Shown: positions 24,368 through 36,141 of the stretch, in pieces | Numbering within the stretch: the stretch's first letter is position 1 | Layout of the letters: each line of letters starts with the position of its first letter | DNA from: Patiria miniata | Taxonomy: Eukaryota > Echinodermata > Asteroidea > Valvatida > Asterinidae | DNA: 64,000 nucleotides | NCBI RefSeq assembly: GCF_015706575.1 | Contig: NW_024037056.1 | Location: 16,481,405-16,545,404, forward strand | Direction: 5' to 3' | The notes under the pieces: generated by a model | Told to the model about the DNA's origin: nothing | Databases searched by the model: none | What the model saw: the letters and a program-made list of their open reading frames with translations, nothing else | Position numbers and translations under genes: made by a program

Positions 24368-25520
24368 GTGAATATCTTCAGCTGTGGAAAAGACGAAAAG
24401 CACTATGAATTTCGTCAGGGATAAATACTACGTTTTCAAGAGATGTGGTGACTTGAACCTTCAAAATTCTGTCAAAATCCATCAGAAATTTGGGACGTTT
24501 TGAAGGATTAACTCCATCTCAAGTCCAGCAAATAAAAAACCCTCTTGGGAATTGGAAAGATTTGGTTGATTAATCTTTACCCTCCAAAATCCTTCAAAAT
24601 CCTCCTTTGAGATTGAAGGATTTAGGGTGGTTATCCTAATCCTATTCCTTTCAAGCAGCAAAACCTTCCCAAATCTTTTAAAACCCATCAAAATGGAAGA
24701 TCAAACCCAAGTCCCCAATCCTCTCAAATTCATAGAAATCCAACTGGAAGTTTGAATGATATTTGAAATCTTTCAAAAGTACAAGAGATTCGAAGGATTT
24801 TGTAGAATTGAGGGTTTGGGCTAATCAGTGTATTACAAATTTGGTCTTTATTAATTGGGAGACCAATTCTGGAGCATACTGAGAAATACAAGGATGGGTG
24901 TACGTGTTTCTTCCTTTCAATTAGCCCAGGTTGGACAATGTCTTCACATTACATTACAACTGACATAGCATCTTCATTACGTCTTCACATTGCGTTCCGT
25001 CGTGTGTACACAACAGAGGAGTGGTTCAACTTGGGCTATTTTTCAATCCTTGAAAGTATTTAAATCCATATTAAATCATTGCACAAGTTAGAGTGCTGCT
25101 GATTTTCGTTTGAAGTCCTTGCAGAGATCAGTGTTTGATTTCGTTGTTCATATTCGCTTGCAGGCTATGGATGAAGAAGCTCATGGTGCAGCCCCAAGCA
25201 GTCAGCAGCAACAACAGCAGCCTGAACTTCCAACCCACTTAGCCAAGCTTCTCCCTACTCAGCCACCAACCCAAGATCCGTCCACCGTCGTCTCATTCGC
25301 AGACACCTCCAAAACTCTCGAGACGCGCCGACAGGTCATGGCTGCGGACGACGAAATCCAGAAAGCCATGGCTGGTTTCTCGCTGCCGGGGACTGCCATA
25401 CCGCCCTGGGCGAGGGCGCAAGGCGACAAGGAGTGGAAGGACCAGCTGGCCGAGATGATCCGGGGGAGGGAAGAGAAGAGACATGAAACGGGCGGGACAT
25501 CCAAGGATGGGAAGACGTGA
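24104..25520 (+). CDS. MEA1: Male-enhanced antigen 1 (MEA1) homologue, two coding exons
   Basis: Exons 24104-24367 and 25164-25520 join in phase to give 206 residues (human 185). The first half is acidic (EEEDSDDDVDD) with GYMLLPDADQE, comparable to GYSYQPLNQDPEQ of human MEA1. A Gln run follows at 102-107. The conserved C-terminal module is residues 152-192, EIQKAMAGFSLPGTAIPPWA then RAQGDKEWKDQL, against human [20 protein letters not shown]. The protein family is small, conserved in animals and of poorly known biochemical role; expression is prominent in testis in mammals. The start was chosen because it precedes an uninterrupted acidic N terminus and follows a good acceptor. The last exon's 3' end is duplicated several times downstream. 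The nearest neighbour, clavesin, is divergent. No sign of damage. Confidence 0.9.
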
Positions 25521-26345
25521 TTGGAGGAAAACTGGGAAGTTGGAGACTGTTTGCTGTATTAAAGGATTTGTACATGTCAATGTAGGCATGTTTGCTCCAC
25601 CAGCTGGCATGATCCGAGGGAAGGAAAGAGACATGAAACGGGCGAGACATGAAACTGTGATTGGTCACTTAAACCGAAAAACTGGAGACTGTTTGCTGTA
25701 TCAAATATATGTGGGTAGGCTTGAGAGACCTATGGCATATTTTCCGTCTAATTTGTTCCATCAGCTGGCAAAGATGGTCTTAGGGAAAGAAGAGAAAAGA
25801 CATGAAATAATTGAAACAGCCAAGGATGAGTGAAACTGGAAAATTAGATACTTTTCGCTGTATCATAATGGTTATAATGTATATTTGCTCAGTCAGCCAG
25901 CAAAGAAAGAGACATGAAACGGGTGAGACATCCACAGATGGGAAAACAGGTTACTTATTAACTGAAAAACTAGAGACTGTTTCCTGTATTAAATATGTGT
26001 GGGTAGGCTTCAGAGACCTATGGCAATGGTTCTATCGGATTTGTTCCACCAGCTGGCAAAGATAGGGAGAGAGAATAAGAGACATGAAACGGGTGAGACA
26101 TCCACAGATGGGAAAATGTGATTGGTTACTTATTACCGGTAACTGAAAAACTAGAGACTGTTTCCTGTATTAATTATGTGTGGGTAGGCTTCAGAGACCT
26201 ATGACAATGGTTCTGTCAGATTTGTTCCACCAGCTGGCAAAGCTAAGGGAGAGAGTATAAGAGACATTAAACAGGCGAGACATCCAAAGATGGGAAAACC
26301 TGATTAGTGCAAACTGAAAAGTTAGAAACTGTTTGCTGTGAAGCA
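25440..26345 (+). repeat. Tandem array built from the end of the MEA1 last exon
   Basis: Unit 0 is coding: CAGCTGGCCGAGATGATCCG, then AGAGACATGAAACGGGCGG, the stop region, and GGAGACTGTTTGCTGTATTA. Five further units start near 25600, 25761, 25897, 26050 and 26231, each with CAGCTGGCAAAG or a variant, AAGAGACATGAAACGGGTGAG, ACATCCACAGATGGGAAAA and GAGACTGTTTCCTGTATTAA. Unit length is about 140-180 bp. Units 3 and 4 are most alike. None of the copies after the first is expected to be translated; they would lie in the MEA1 3' UTR or beyond. Confidence 0.9.
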
Positions 26346-27590
26346 TTGCATTAACATATGTATGAGTCAGCTTTTTAAGACCAGTCTTTTACTAGAGGCT
26401 ATAATTCCATTTGGGGCAAAAAAATGTTGTTGCTATGTCGGGAAAAAAAATTGTGTGCATATAGTTGCATGTTTCACAGGTTAGCTGGGTGTTTGGGCTT
26501 CTGTGCATGCTACTCTGTAACTAAGGCAGAGTAAAAAAAAAAACCAGTTTCTCGTATGGGCTTTTTGAAAAAAAAAAGGAGGCAGGATTTTTTTCACAGG
26601 ATGGAAGAGTTTCCAAAATGGCAGATGGATTCTTTTGCTGATGGACTCTTTTGCTGATACACAATTGTGTTCAAAGGAGCCATTTCTACACAGCCGCAAA
26701 TTTGCTGGGAAGAAAAGGAAGCGGGCAGGAGGGAGAAACTGGGTTTTTTTTTTAAACTTGGCCTTATTTGTGAAAAATCAGTCTGTCTTTTAAGCATGCA
26801 GGAATAAGAATGAACCTTAAAATTATTTTGACCTCCCAGAATTTGCTAATGAGAAGCATATGTTGATTTTGGCTTAGATTGTCTCCTTTAGTTACAAACA
26901 TAAACAAAATTCATAACATTTGTTATGATTTATTTTTTGTAATTTGGCATTTTAAGTTCCCACAAAAGTAATCCCTTGAGCAGTAACTTTGCTTTATGAA
27001 AATAATGACTGTATCAATATACGACATAGAATTAAAAATTTTACTAAACAGCACTTTACCTGAGGAGAAAAATATATATTATCATATTCCATATTAAAGG
27101 GAGAAATATCCACACTTCGCTGTAGAATAGGAAGAAAATGACAATAAAAACTGAAGCTTATTACCAGAGTAGATTTCATTGTTCGAGTTTGTGTTAATGT
27201 TTTGAAGTGTCGCATGTAAATGCCTTTAAGTTAAATTTAATTTAATTACATTAATTAAATTGTGTTTTTGATGAGGGGGACAATGCAATAATTTGAGACA
27301 ATGCCCCTCCCTGTCTGACCCTGCCCCGCCCTGCCCCGCCCTGCACCCTGCCTTAATAAGCGTACGCCCACTATTGTACTTTTTGGGGGGGAGGTGGGGA
27401 ATCCCCCTAAAGGTTTATTTACGGCATGGGCGTAGACACTTTTTATAGCTTCATGCTTTCATCAAACTGCATATTTCATCACGCTGGATGAAGATCTTAC
27501 GAAAGATTAAAGAACCTGAAAATTTAGGATTTAAAAAAATGAAGAATAACATGTTTTTCTTGCAAAATGTATTGTAATGTAAGCGGGATT
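26346..27590. other. Spacer between MEA1 and the MS4A-like gene
   Basis: No exon is recognised. Around 26520-26760 two AAAAACCAGTTTCTCGTATGGGC / GAAACTGGGTTTTTTTTTTAA-like ends face each other, suggesting another degraded inverted-repeat element; only parts of these ends match. A short CCCTGCCCCGCC tandem lies at 27305-27350. The rest is AT-rich. Confidence 0.5.
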
Positions 27591-27599
27591 ATTCGGAGA

Positions 27600-27787
27600 T
27601 GACGTCAACCTATCAATTTTCAACGCTGGTTTTCCGAAATCACATATACTGTACGCGTGTACGTGCAAAGTACCAGTTTTCAATAAGTGACGACGCGAGA
27701 TATCGCGGTCAGTTGTTTACGAGCAGAAATCTAGCTTTTAAAATACAATTTTCATCTAAAAGTTGACTTGTGTAAGCAATCTGATCG
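27600..27787 (+). promoter_or_regulatory. Candidate promoter and first exon of the MS4A-like gene
   Basis: A full palindromic CRE, TGACGTCA, lies at 27600-27607. About 180 bp downstream is a strong donor, GATCG then GTAAGT, at 27788, which could end a non-coding exon spliced to the acceptor at 28873. A second donor at 28217 (ACAACG then GTAAGT) could end an alternative first exon. Motif and donors are seen; their use is inferred. Confidence 0.4.
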
Positions 27788-28009
27788 GTAAGTATGGGAA
27801 TCAAAATATCCTAGAGTTACTTTTTGATATCTTTAGATTCGGGCGATCGTAATTTTGGTGATTAATTTGGAATTGGAGGCTTCAAAATTCAATTCGGCGG
27901 TGTTTACGTGCTGCCGAGATTTTGTCAAGTCGCCCCGCGCCATGGTTGTGTGTGCGTTTTGTGATGAAAGCCCTATATCATATTGCTGCATCCTAATCAG
28001 CTAGAGCTA

Positions 28010-28110
28010 GCAAGCTAGAGCTAGGTCTAGGTCTACGCCCATCGAAAATATGCGGGGACGTGCTAGACTTGGCCGTAACTCTGGAAGCCCCTTTTGGACA
28101 CATCCTTAGA
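28010..28110 (-). repeat. Dispersed repeat, inverted counterpart of 3766-3870
   Basis: Reverse complement shows GGGCTTCCAGAGTTACGGCC, then GTCCCCGCATATTTTCGATG and GTAGACCTAGACCTAGCTCT, closely following the order at 3766-3870. It lies just upstream of the large hairpin at 28225. Confidence 0.6.
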
Positions 28111-28224
28111 CATTATTGTTAGAATCAACGCAGTCAATAGTCATGGCAGTCAATGGCAGTGGCTATTGTCATGGCAGCCGTAACGCGATTTTCAATTGTA
28201 CTCGAACTACACAACGGTAAGTCT

Positions 28225-28350
28225 GAGTAACTAACTAGAACTCTACGAATTGCTTTTTTTAACATTTGGACATGGTCGGGCGATAGTCTTTGCCCGCGCC
28301 CGACCATGTCCAAATGTTAAAAAAAGTGATTCGTAGAGACTAGAGTCCTA
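28225..28350. repeat. Long hairpin with 29-bp perfect arms
   Basis: TTTTTTTAACATTTGGACAT plus GGTCGGGCG on the left is the exact complement of CGCCCGACCATGTCCAAATG plus TTAAAAAAA on the right, with an 11-base loop ATAGTCTTTGC. Outer sequences (CTCTACGAATTGC and GTGATTCGTAGAG; GTAACTAACTAG and CTAGTTAGTTAC) extend the pairing imperfectly. It is probably a foldback element. Confidence 0.85.
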
Positions 28351-28483
28351 CTCCTAGTTAGTCCTAGTTAGTTACTCGGACTACGCAAGGGTCTGGTTCC
28401 CAGATGGCAGATGTTATATTAATAATACTATTTACGTAGTAGTTTTCACGTTAGGATCTTTGGCTGACATGGCTGAAAGAATA

Positions 28484-28645
28484 TTGCATCCTGACCCCAC
28501 TTCAGCAGTTGTGTACAAAATCTATGGAGAGTCAAGACAATTTTCTAAGTATTTCCTAACAAAATTGGAAATGTTTCTCAGTCCCAGATTCACGTCTTTT
28601 CAACATTTTTGCAATGACTGACCTTAATTGAGATGATAGGCCTAT
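28484..28645. mobile_element. Short MITE, third copy of the 2926 family
   Basis: The left end TTGCATCCTGACCCCACTTC and interior GTTTCTCAGTCCCAGATTC match the copies at 2926 and 15411. The right terminal repeat is not recognisable, so this copy is probably truncated. Confidence 0.65.
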
Positions 28646-28902
28646 TCATCAAAAAAAAATATTACGGCTGTTGAAAATGGTGTTGCGGCTACCATAATAA
28701 TATTAATACCCTCTGCGATTAATTTTATCATTTTGAAGAGAGTTAACCTTAGAAAATGTGACATTCTTACCAGTTTTGACAGTTGCAAAATGCAACTTTT
28801 TTTAACCTTGTTATCCTCATAAATGCAAATTGATGAAATTATGCCCTCTTTCCACAACATTAATCCTTCGTAGGAGGAGTCAAGTGACCGCCCAGAGCCA
28901 CA

Positions 28903-31900
28903 ATGACCACCCTGCACGCCGTGGACATGGGCGCCCAGACCCAAGTCGTCACCCACCACCAGCCCCAACAACAGCAGCAGCAAACCATCACCTACCAGAC
29001 GGTGCATGCCCAGCCCCAGCAAGGCGGTAATGTCATGAGTAACTACAGCGGGGCCACGGCACGCCAGACCGGCTACGCGCAGGTGACGTGTGGAGTTCTG
29101 GCGGTTGCCATCGGAATCGCGGCCATCGTGTTGGAGTGCAGACTGTCGTATGTGTCTAGTCCCATCTGGAGTGGAATCGGGGTGAGAAAATTGGAACTCG
29201 TTTTTTTTTTTTTATTGAAAAGATGTCCCATCATACTGTCAATCAACAATAATACATCTGTCTTGAAATAGAGTTTAAAAAATTGTATCACTCATTATTG
29301 GAAATCCTGAGAATGCTCATTGCTGAAGTTTAGATTTAAATGGAATATACAACATTTGCTTTTGCTGCAATTTTCAGAAACAAATGGATTTGGAGGATTA
29401 ATGTGCTGTAGAAAAATGGTTGAATTAGCTTGTTTCATGTTTTGGGTTCGGAGATGCTGGGATATCTAAGAAAATCAACCATGTTCTTGTTGTCTGGTTC
29501 CCTGACCCCACTTAAGATGAGACCTTGCAAATTAAAGACTTTGGGGATTTGTAAGGTCAGAGAATCAATCTAAGCAGGCTTGTATACCTTCACAGATGTG
29601 TAATCAATTGCGAAGAAAATGCGGAATAACTAAATATGAAAAATTAGGAGCAATTTTTGAAAAAAGCCAGTTTTCTCCAACGGAGGTCCGCCGACCATTG
29701 TTGGAAAAATACCAGTTTTCTTGAAAATTTCAGCACACCAGGAGCCATGATTTTACAGGATGCTTTTAGATTGTCATTCACTTACAGACCAGTATTTCAT
29801 TATAATTTGATTATTTTGTTTTTTAATGCTTGAAAATGTTGTTTATTGCATCCTGATAACATCTTTTGTTTCTCTTTTTTTTTTAACAAATTGTTTCAGT
29901 TCTTCGTTGTGGCCGGTATTCTCGGCATCGCATCTGCTGCCAACCAAAACAACTGCGTGGTAAGAAAATGTGTTTACCTTTTTTAAACGAGAAACTGGCT
30001 TAGCATGAAGCAAACATATTATGCTAGGTCTGTTTCATTCTCTGAACGTCAGTTCCGCGATTGGATTCAATATCGGTTTCACCCTCTACGTTCATCAACA
30101 CTGTATACTCGGTCTTGTCCGAGGGTTTGCAAGAAAAAATTCACAAGCTTACTCAAATGGGACTTGAACCCACGACCTCCTGCTTACTAGTGCAGATGTC
30201 TTACCACTCGACCACTGAGCTTGCCAGGGTCGGTTGCCGGTTCGAATCTGATATAACAAATACCACAATCAAACTAATTATAGGGTTGAATTTTCATCGT
30301 GAGATGTACATTTATTGGGTTTTGCCCGTCACCGATGTATTTTTACGTACAAATAATTGTCGCCTGGCCTGTTCTGTTACTAGATCGTCGGTCATCTGGT
30401 TATGTCCATCCTGGCGTCTCTTGCCGCGTTCCAGATGATGATCATGCTGATCATAGCCGCACTGACAGAGTACAAGAACTGCCGGTACGAATACAACATC
30501 TATGGACCCTACCAAAGAAACTGCGACAACTATGTAAGTCTTTGGGAACCTGCGATGACCCATCTTCGGGATGGGGGGGGGGGGGTAACCTGCTCAAAGC
30601 GCTAGTTTGTGCAAACTATTCACAACTAATTTTTGTCTAAAACTGCACAAACACAACCTTTTAGCGTCAGGCGTCTTCAGCAACTGTGCAGGCATGCAGA
30701 TTTCCTCAGATCCGCAGATTTCTTCGTTTTTTTTAACTTCTCGTGAATGCCATATACAAATTGAAACTAGAAAGCACTCAGAGAGCACACACCTTGCCAA
30801 GGCGAAGCAATTTCCTGCCTTTACACACAGCAGAAAGCACAAACGTGGTTTCTAAAACAAATCCTTAAACACAAACATTTTGTAGTTTACATGTTAATGC
30901 CTGTGTTTGTCTACCTTTCCACTCCCCCATTGTATGAAATGGTCTAGTCCATTGACCTGTGTGGTTTGATAAGGTGGGTGATAAGGCACACAGGGTCACC
31001 GGGTCAGTGCCACGCACACAAAGCTGGTCACACAGGTGAAAGTTTTCCATATGATGGGTGAAAAATCCTTTACAAAAAAATCCTGCATCCAGACACAGTT
31101 CCGGATCACTTCTAAAATCTAATCGATTTGTAAATTTCTACAAAGGACCACCCCTAAAAAAAAATAACATGAAAATCCGTTCTCGACTTTTCGAGTTATC
31201 CTATTCACAGTCAAACCAACGCCGCTGAAAATATAATCACCTGGGCGGAGGTATAAACACTGTACAAAGTCTTGTGTGGTTTGGAATTTCCTCGGTTTTT
31301 ATCTAAATTCGCAGCTGCATGCCTGTCTATCCCAATGGTCTCCCCCAACTCTCCTATTGTAACCGTTGAGGGGGTACTTGTGCACAGAGCTCGTACCTCA
31401 CCATTTATGTTCTCCTGTCTCCTTGTCGTTGCTCAGTACTATGGCCGCATCGCTGTGGACAGCATTGGCGGTGTGGTCGCGCTGGTGGAGTTCGTCGTGG
31501 CCATCATTGCGTCTGCCATCTGCTGCCGTGGTAGCTGTGGCTCTGGAACCATTGCTAGCCAGCAGACCGTGGTAAGTAATAACAAGCTGCTGAAAAAAGA
31601 AGGAATGTGTCTGAAATAACGTGTCCATTTCATAGCGAGTTAGAGTGGAAGCCATTCGTGTACACACTTGTACGTGTAGATGACATGACCGTAGAAAATC
31701 GGAAACCTTGCTTGACTTAACTCTGAATACCTTAAATTTGTTTATCCGTTCCCTTGAGATTTGACTGAAGGGGAGTTTATGTTAATTTATTTTATTTCAT
31801 TTGTACTTGCAGGTGCACCACTATGTACCCAACCAGGGCAACGTGACCATCATGACCAACCCCCAGCCCTACGGACAGGCCGCGCCTCAACAACAGGGTA

Positions 31901-32445
31901 AGCTCTCGCATTACACAGTATACTTGACGATGTTGAAAAGCGACTGTAAAGTCTTGGAAAGAAGGCAGGGTTTCGAATATGAAAGGAAAATTACGGGGCA
32001 CAATGACGACGAAACAATATGCAAAAATGAAGATGGCGATAGTGCTAGCTCACGTGCAGTGCACAGGAACAAACAAAAGTGGGTTGATTTACGCAGCATC
32101 AAATGAAAAATGGGCGAGGATTATTTCTCTCAAAATAAACTTGGAATCTTGAAAGCAAGTAAGGAAGGTTGCTTAGGGTTGCAGATGTTGAATTGATACC
32201 AAAAAGTTCAGAACTGGAGAGGCAGAGGGTGCTAAACTTCGCAAATTAATCTTATTTTTATGTCTTCCGCTTGTTTTCTAGGCTACGTCCAGCAGCCACA
32301 CCCAATGGCCCCGCCCCAGGGCTACTCCAACCAGGCTTTCAGCCACGGTCCCCAGACCTCCCAGGGTGCCCCGCCCATCCACGCTCCCCCGCCCTACAAC
32401 TACGCCGAGGAGAAGGGCAAAGGAATGCCCATCGCGGAGGCTTAA
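28903..32445 (+). CDS. MS4A/CD20-like four-pass membrane protein, six exons
   Basis: Coding exons 28903-29181, 29900-29959, 30384-30533, 31437-31571, 31813-31897 and 32282-32445 join in phase to 290 residues. Hydrophobic segments at about 61-79, 90-108, 116-140 and 168-194 give four passes with both ends in the cytoplasm. SSPIWSGIGFFVVAGILGIA over TM1-TM2 is the hallmark layout of the CD20/MS4A family (PIW-G---F---G-L-I). The large second outer loop has Cys146 and Cys160, well placed for a disulphide as in CD20. The N terminus is Gln-rich (22-27, 39-40). The cytoplasmic tail is Pro/Gln-rich with a PPPY motif at 272-275, a WW-domain ligand often used by NEDD4-type ubiquitin ligases. The function of invertebrate members is unknown; vertebrate relatives act in calcium signalling and receptor complexes. 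The start is the first ATG after the acceptor at 28873. No closer paralog can be named. Confidence 0.88.
30145..30260 (-). mobile_element. tRNA-derived SINE, family C, copy 2
   Basis: Shares ACCCACGACCTCCTGCTTAC and TAGTGCAGATGTC with the copy at 20562, with the same A and B boxes on the minus strand. It lies in intron 2 of the MS4A-like gene, about 125 bp before exon 3. Confidence 0.75.
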
Positions 32446-34910
32446 AGACAAACGACGTGAACACGTCGAGAACACAACTCAATCCAGAAAAGGTAGCACG
32501 AGTAACCTCTAAACTCGATTAAAAAAAAAACTCATAAAATTATATCAACATTACGAGCCAATGATTTTCCTTTTCCGAATGTCCAGTTTTCCGTTTTAAG
32601 AAATTCTTCAGGCGCGTTTCAAAAAATTAACAAGGGTTAAAATAAGTCTTTAAGGTTTCATCATGTGTTCACAATTTGAGAAAATCTTAAATCTTGTTGC
32701 AAAACGTGAAAAGGGTTAAAAACAGTATTTAAACTTTCATCATGTGTTTTTCAGTAACTAAACAAAAATATTTTGTCACTAGATTTTGCTTCAAAAGTGA
32801 AATGCATATTTCTGCTAAGAATTTGACCAATTCGTACTAAAACTGTTCAATGTTATGTTTTGAACTCTACTGTGCAAATGCACTCTAAACTTTGTGCACA
32901 AAAATTCCTTCATCGGTCAAAATGAAGAAAACGCACCAATAGTGAAGGACCATTTCGCTGGTACTCATTCATTATTTACAAGGTGAACAGTGGTTAGGAA
33001 CCAGTGAAGTGTCCTTCACGCAACTTGTTAGCTGGTGCAATTTTTTTTTTTTTTTTTCAAATGAATTCCGTAAGATTTTTCTTCCAAAAGTGTTTTTAAT
33101 AAATTCCATCCATTTTATTGTACGAACTGGAAAATCATTCGGCTCAACAAATGGTAAAATTATCAAAATCATTTAAGCTGTTACACAAGACAAAAATGAT
33201 CAAACTGCCGATAGGTGCCAAAATAAAAATGAGATAAATAAAATTTATATTAAGATATATCAACCAACTCATGACTAATTTCGGAAATTGAAACATATTT
33301 TCCAAAAATGATTTCACTTTCAGAATTTGAGCAGCTAATAATATTAAAAATTTAAAAGTGCACAATAATTAATATATTCTATTCCACAAAACGTAAGTAC
33401 TTTCATCCAGTAATTTTGAGCACTTGTAATTTAAGAAATGCACTCGGGAAGAGTTCCATACCTGGGCATCACTTGACACCCTGTGCACAAACCCTATGGG
33501 ACTGGTCTGAAAAATTCCAAGTGTTTCTCAGTTAATGCTTCAGTTTTCCCTGCTAAATTTGACTTTTTAGGATGTTATCGCTTTCTGATGGCTGATAGGT
33601 CACTGCAGGGAAAAATTGGCGATGTCCGTGTATGGAATTCTTTCCATGCACTCAAATTCACCATCAGAATATTTGGGGGGATTTTGGTTTTAAAGCAGGG
33701 TTTTTGTGGTTGAGAAGTAAAAGGTATCTTTTTTTTGTCTTTTTTTATTTATTCTTGAGCACATTACAGAGCAGTACATGTATGTACATGTAGTATATGT
33801 ATGTACAGAAAAAAAACATTCAAAAGAAATAAACAAACGAACAAAGTGGGACCACAAACCAAACATGCCAAATGTTTTGCCACAAACCAAACCGTTTGCC
33901 ACAAACCAAAACAATTATTTCTTGGAAAATATATTCATTAAGTTCAATTTGTGCGCTGTTTTGTGTTTTGTTTAGTTTGTGTTGACAAAGATATTAAAAT
34001 TTAATTACCCAGACTTTGTTTTATTTATAGTGATACATTAGTGTACCAAGTACTCAGATGAATGTGTGTATGATATCGGCAAAAGTGTATCACCGTTTTT
34101 ATCCTCATGCGAGGTTTGCAGTTGTCATTTTTAACTGAATCTTAAAAGATTGCTTTGTTTTTAGACTTAACATAGAGATTACAGTGTATGTATTGGCAGA
34201 GGCTAGACTTCAGTATTCTTTCATATTTTCTTTTGTGAAACCAGTCTATTTTAACAATTTAAAAATTTAAAAAGTACATTTTAGGACCTGTTTTCATTTT
34301 GTCAAGGTTTTTGTTTGGCAAGTTGCAAAAGGACAAACAAACTTTATGGTACTACTGAATTTAAACGCTGGGTCAGGCAAATCATTTTATTTTCAGATAG
34401 ATCTGTCCACATTTGATTTGAGTAAAAAGTTTCACTTACAGAACATCTCAAATTACTTTTGAAACCAAAGAAGTATTTATTGAAATTGAAACATTTTGCC
34501 TATTTATGTCTTTTTTTTAACACATTCACTTATGTCAGTTGAACACAAAGAATTTCCATGTGGAAGGTGGGGAATTTTAGGGGCGGGGCATTAAAAGCAT
34601 TCCAGGGGGGAATTTTCTAAAAAACAAAATTTTCAGAGTATTCGCCAAATCACATCCCAAGTACCATTGAGGTTTGTGAGTTGAAAAGTGCTGTATAACA
34701 TATTTATCCTACATATATTTGTTATCCTAAAAAAAAATTAGCAAAGTACAATATTATTTATTAAAGAAAACTATAAAAACATGCCAAGGCTCGATATTGT
34801 TTTTAAAGTTAGAAAACAGGAGTATTCTCATTCAGTATTTGAAATCAAAGTAGTTGGGACTAGTGCCGCATGAACAAAGACATTGACTAATGTGAATATC
34901 CCCAACACAG

Positions 34911-34983
34911 GGCTGGATAGCTCAGTTGGTAGAGCACCGGAACGGCAATCCAGAGGTCGCAGGTTCAAACCCCGCTCCGGTCA
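34911..34983 (+). tRNA. tRNA-Ala(GGC)-like sequence, probably a SINE head or pseudogene
   Basis: A 7-bp acceptor stem GGCTGGA/TCCGGTC (with wobble pairs), a D arm GCTC/GAGC with loop AGTTGGTA, an anticodon loop ACGGCAA with anticodon GGC, and a T arm around GGTTCAAACCCC are all present. A box TAGCTCAGTTGG is perfect. The anticodon and T stems each contain one mismatch, so a functional tRNA is doubtful. A TTTT run 18 bases downstream could end Pol III transcription. Confidence 0.55.
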
Positions 34984-36052
34984 ATTTCTTTGTTCATTGT
35001 TTTATTTTCAAAAGAAAAATAAGTTTTTATCTTTTATCCTGGTACAATTATTGTGGATTTTATTTTCTGTCTTCTGAAATACCATTTCTATATTTGTGTC
35101 CTAACTTATTGAGAAAAAAACAGTACTTGTCCACTTTTTTAACAAGAAAGACTTATCTTTAATTTTTTGAAAGCAAATTTCTTCCAAGTGTCGTTTAATT
35201 TCATAGGTTCAGCATCTTAGAAAAAATTAATTTCAAAGCGATTTTAGATAACAAAATGAGATTCCTTCTTCTTGCCGGTTTTAATGCTTAAAATATTGAT
35301 TATGAACATGCCAACTTTGAGTGAGAGCAGAGAGTGAGAATTTGGCATTGGAGCTTGATCAGAAATAAAGCGAGCGCAAAGCCCTTACGGAGTGGGTTCC
35401 AGGGACTGCTTCAGGGTCCCGGAAAATTTTGGATTCTAGACGCGCTGTGGTGTGATCTGAGGCAATTTCTGAGGCAATTATAACCAATTTCTTTTAGCAA
35501 AAGATCATTATTTAAACATCATTTTCAAGTTTTTTTCTAAGTAGGTTTGTGTGCCAGCATCTTTAAAAAAGAAAAGAAAAGGATTTTATGGTATCAAGTT
35601 GGTGTTGACACTTGAGAGTGCTGTGTATAATATATTTACTCAGTTGCACAACTTGGCTCAATTTCATGAAAGCGAACCACAGAAATCATGCGCTAATGTT
35701 CACCATTCTGTGCGTGCTGTGCATGCGTAGGAATTGTGTTTGTCTTTGATGTCCCCTCAGGGCCACTGTACTGTATTTATCTCTGCATTCATGAGCATAG
35801 CCTCCTGAAATTTACTAAAACTGCAAAAATGTGTTTATCGGTAAGCAATTAATGAAATTGGGCCATGTTAGCTTTAAAGCAAGAGGTATAATGTATTCAA
35901 TATCATATTTTACTGCACACAAGATATTTTTGGCAGTTAGTGTGTGCATGTACTGAGAGCCTGTAATTTTGGTACTATCATGGTGAAATGTATTTTCAGT
36001 ACATATTTACTGTACGTGAAATATTCCTAGAGTTGGTTTCAGTGTGGGTATG

Positions 36053-36141
36053 TAGTCTGGTTACCAGACCGAAAGTTTCTGACTATTTCTGACAAATTTC
36101 TTGTCAGAATATTCGGAATCTTTGGTCTGGGAACCAGACTA
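36053..36141. repeat. Short hairpin element with TAGTCTGG ends
   Basis: TAGTCTGGTTACCAGACC at the left and GGTCTGGGAACCAGACTA at the right are inverted, and an inner pair TTTCTGACAA / TTGTCAGAA also folds. At 89 bp this is one of the smallest foldback elements here. A second ACCAGACTATGTG directly follows. Confidence 0.75.

Noticed and set aside
25483-26065. Open frames after the MEA1 stop codon
   Set aside because: They run through the tandem copies of the MEA1 exon end in other frames, lack conservation of a single frame between units and are most likely untranslated.
34911-34983. A fully functional tRNA-Ala gene
   Set aside because: One mismatch in each of the anticodon and T stems and the abundance of tRNA-derived SINEs nearby make a SINE head or pseudogene more likely; kept as a low-confidence call.
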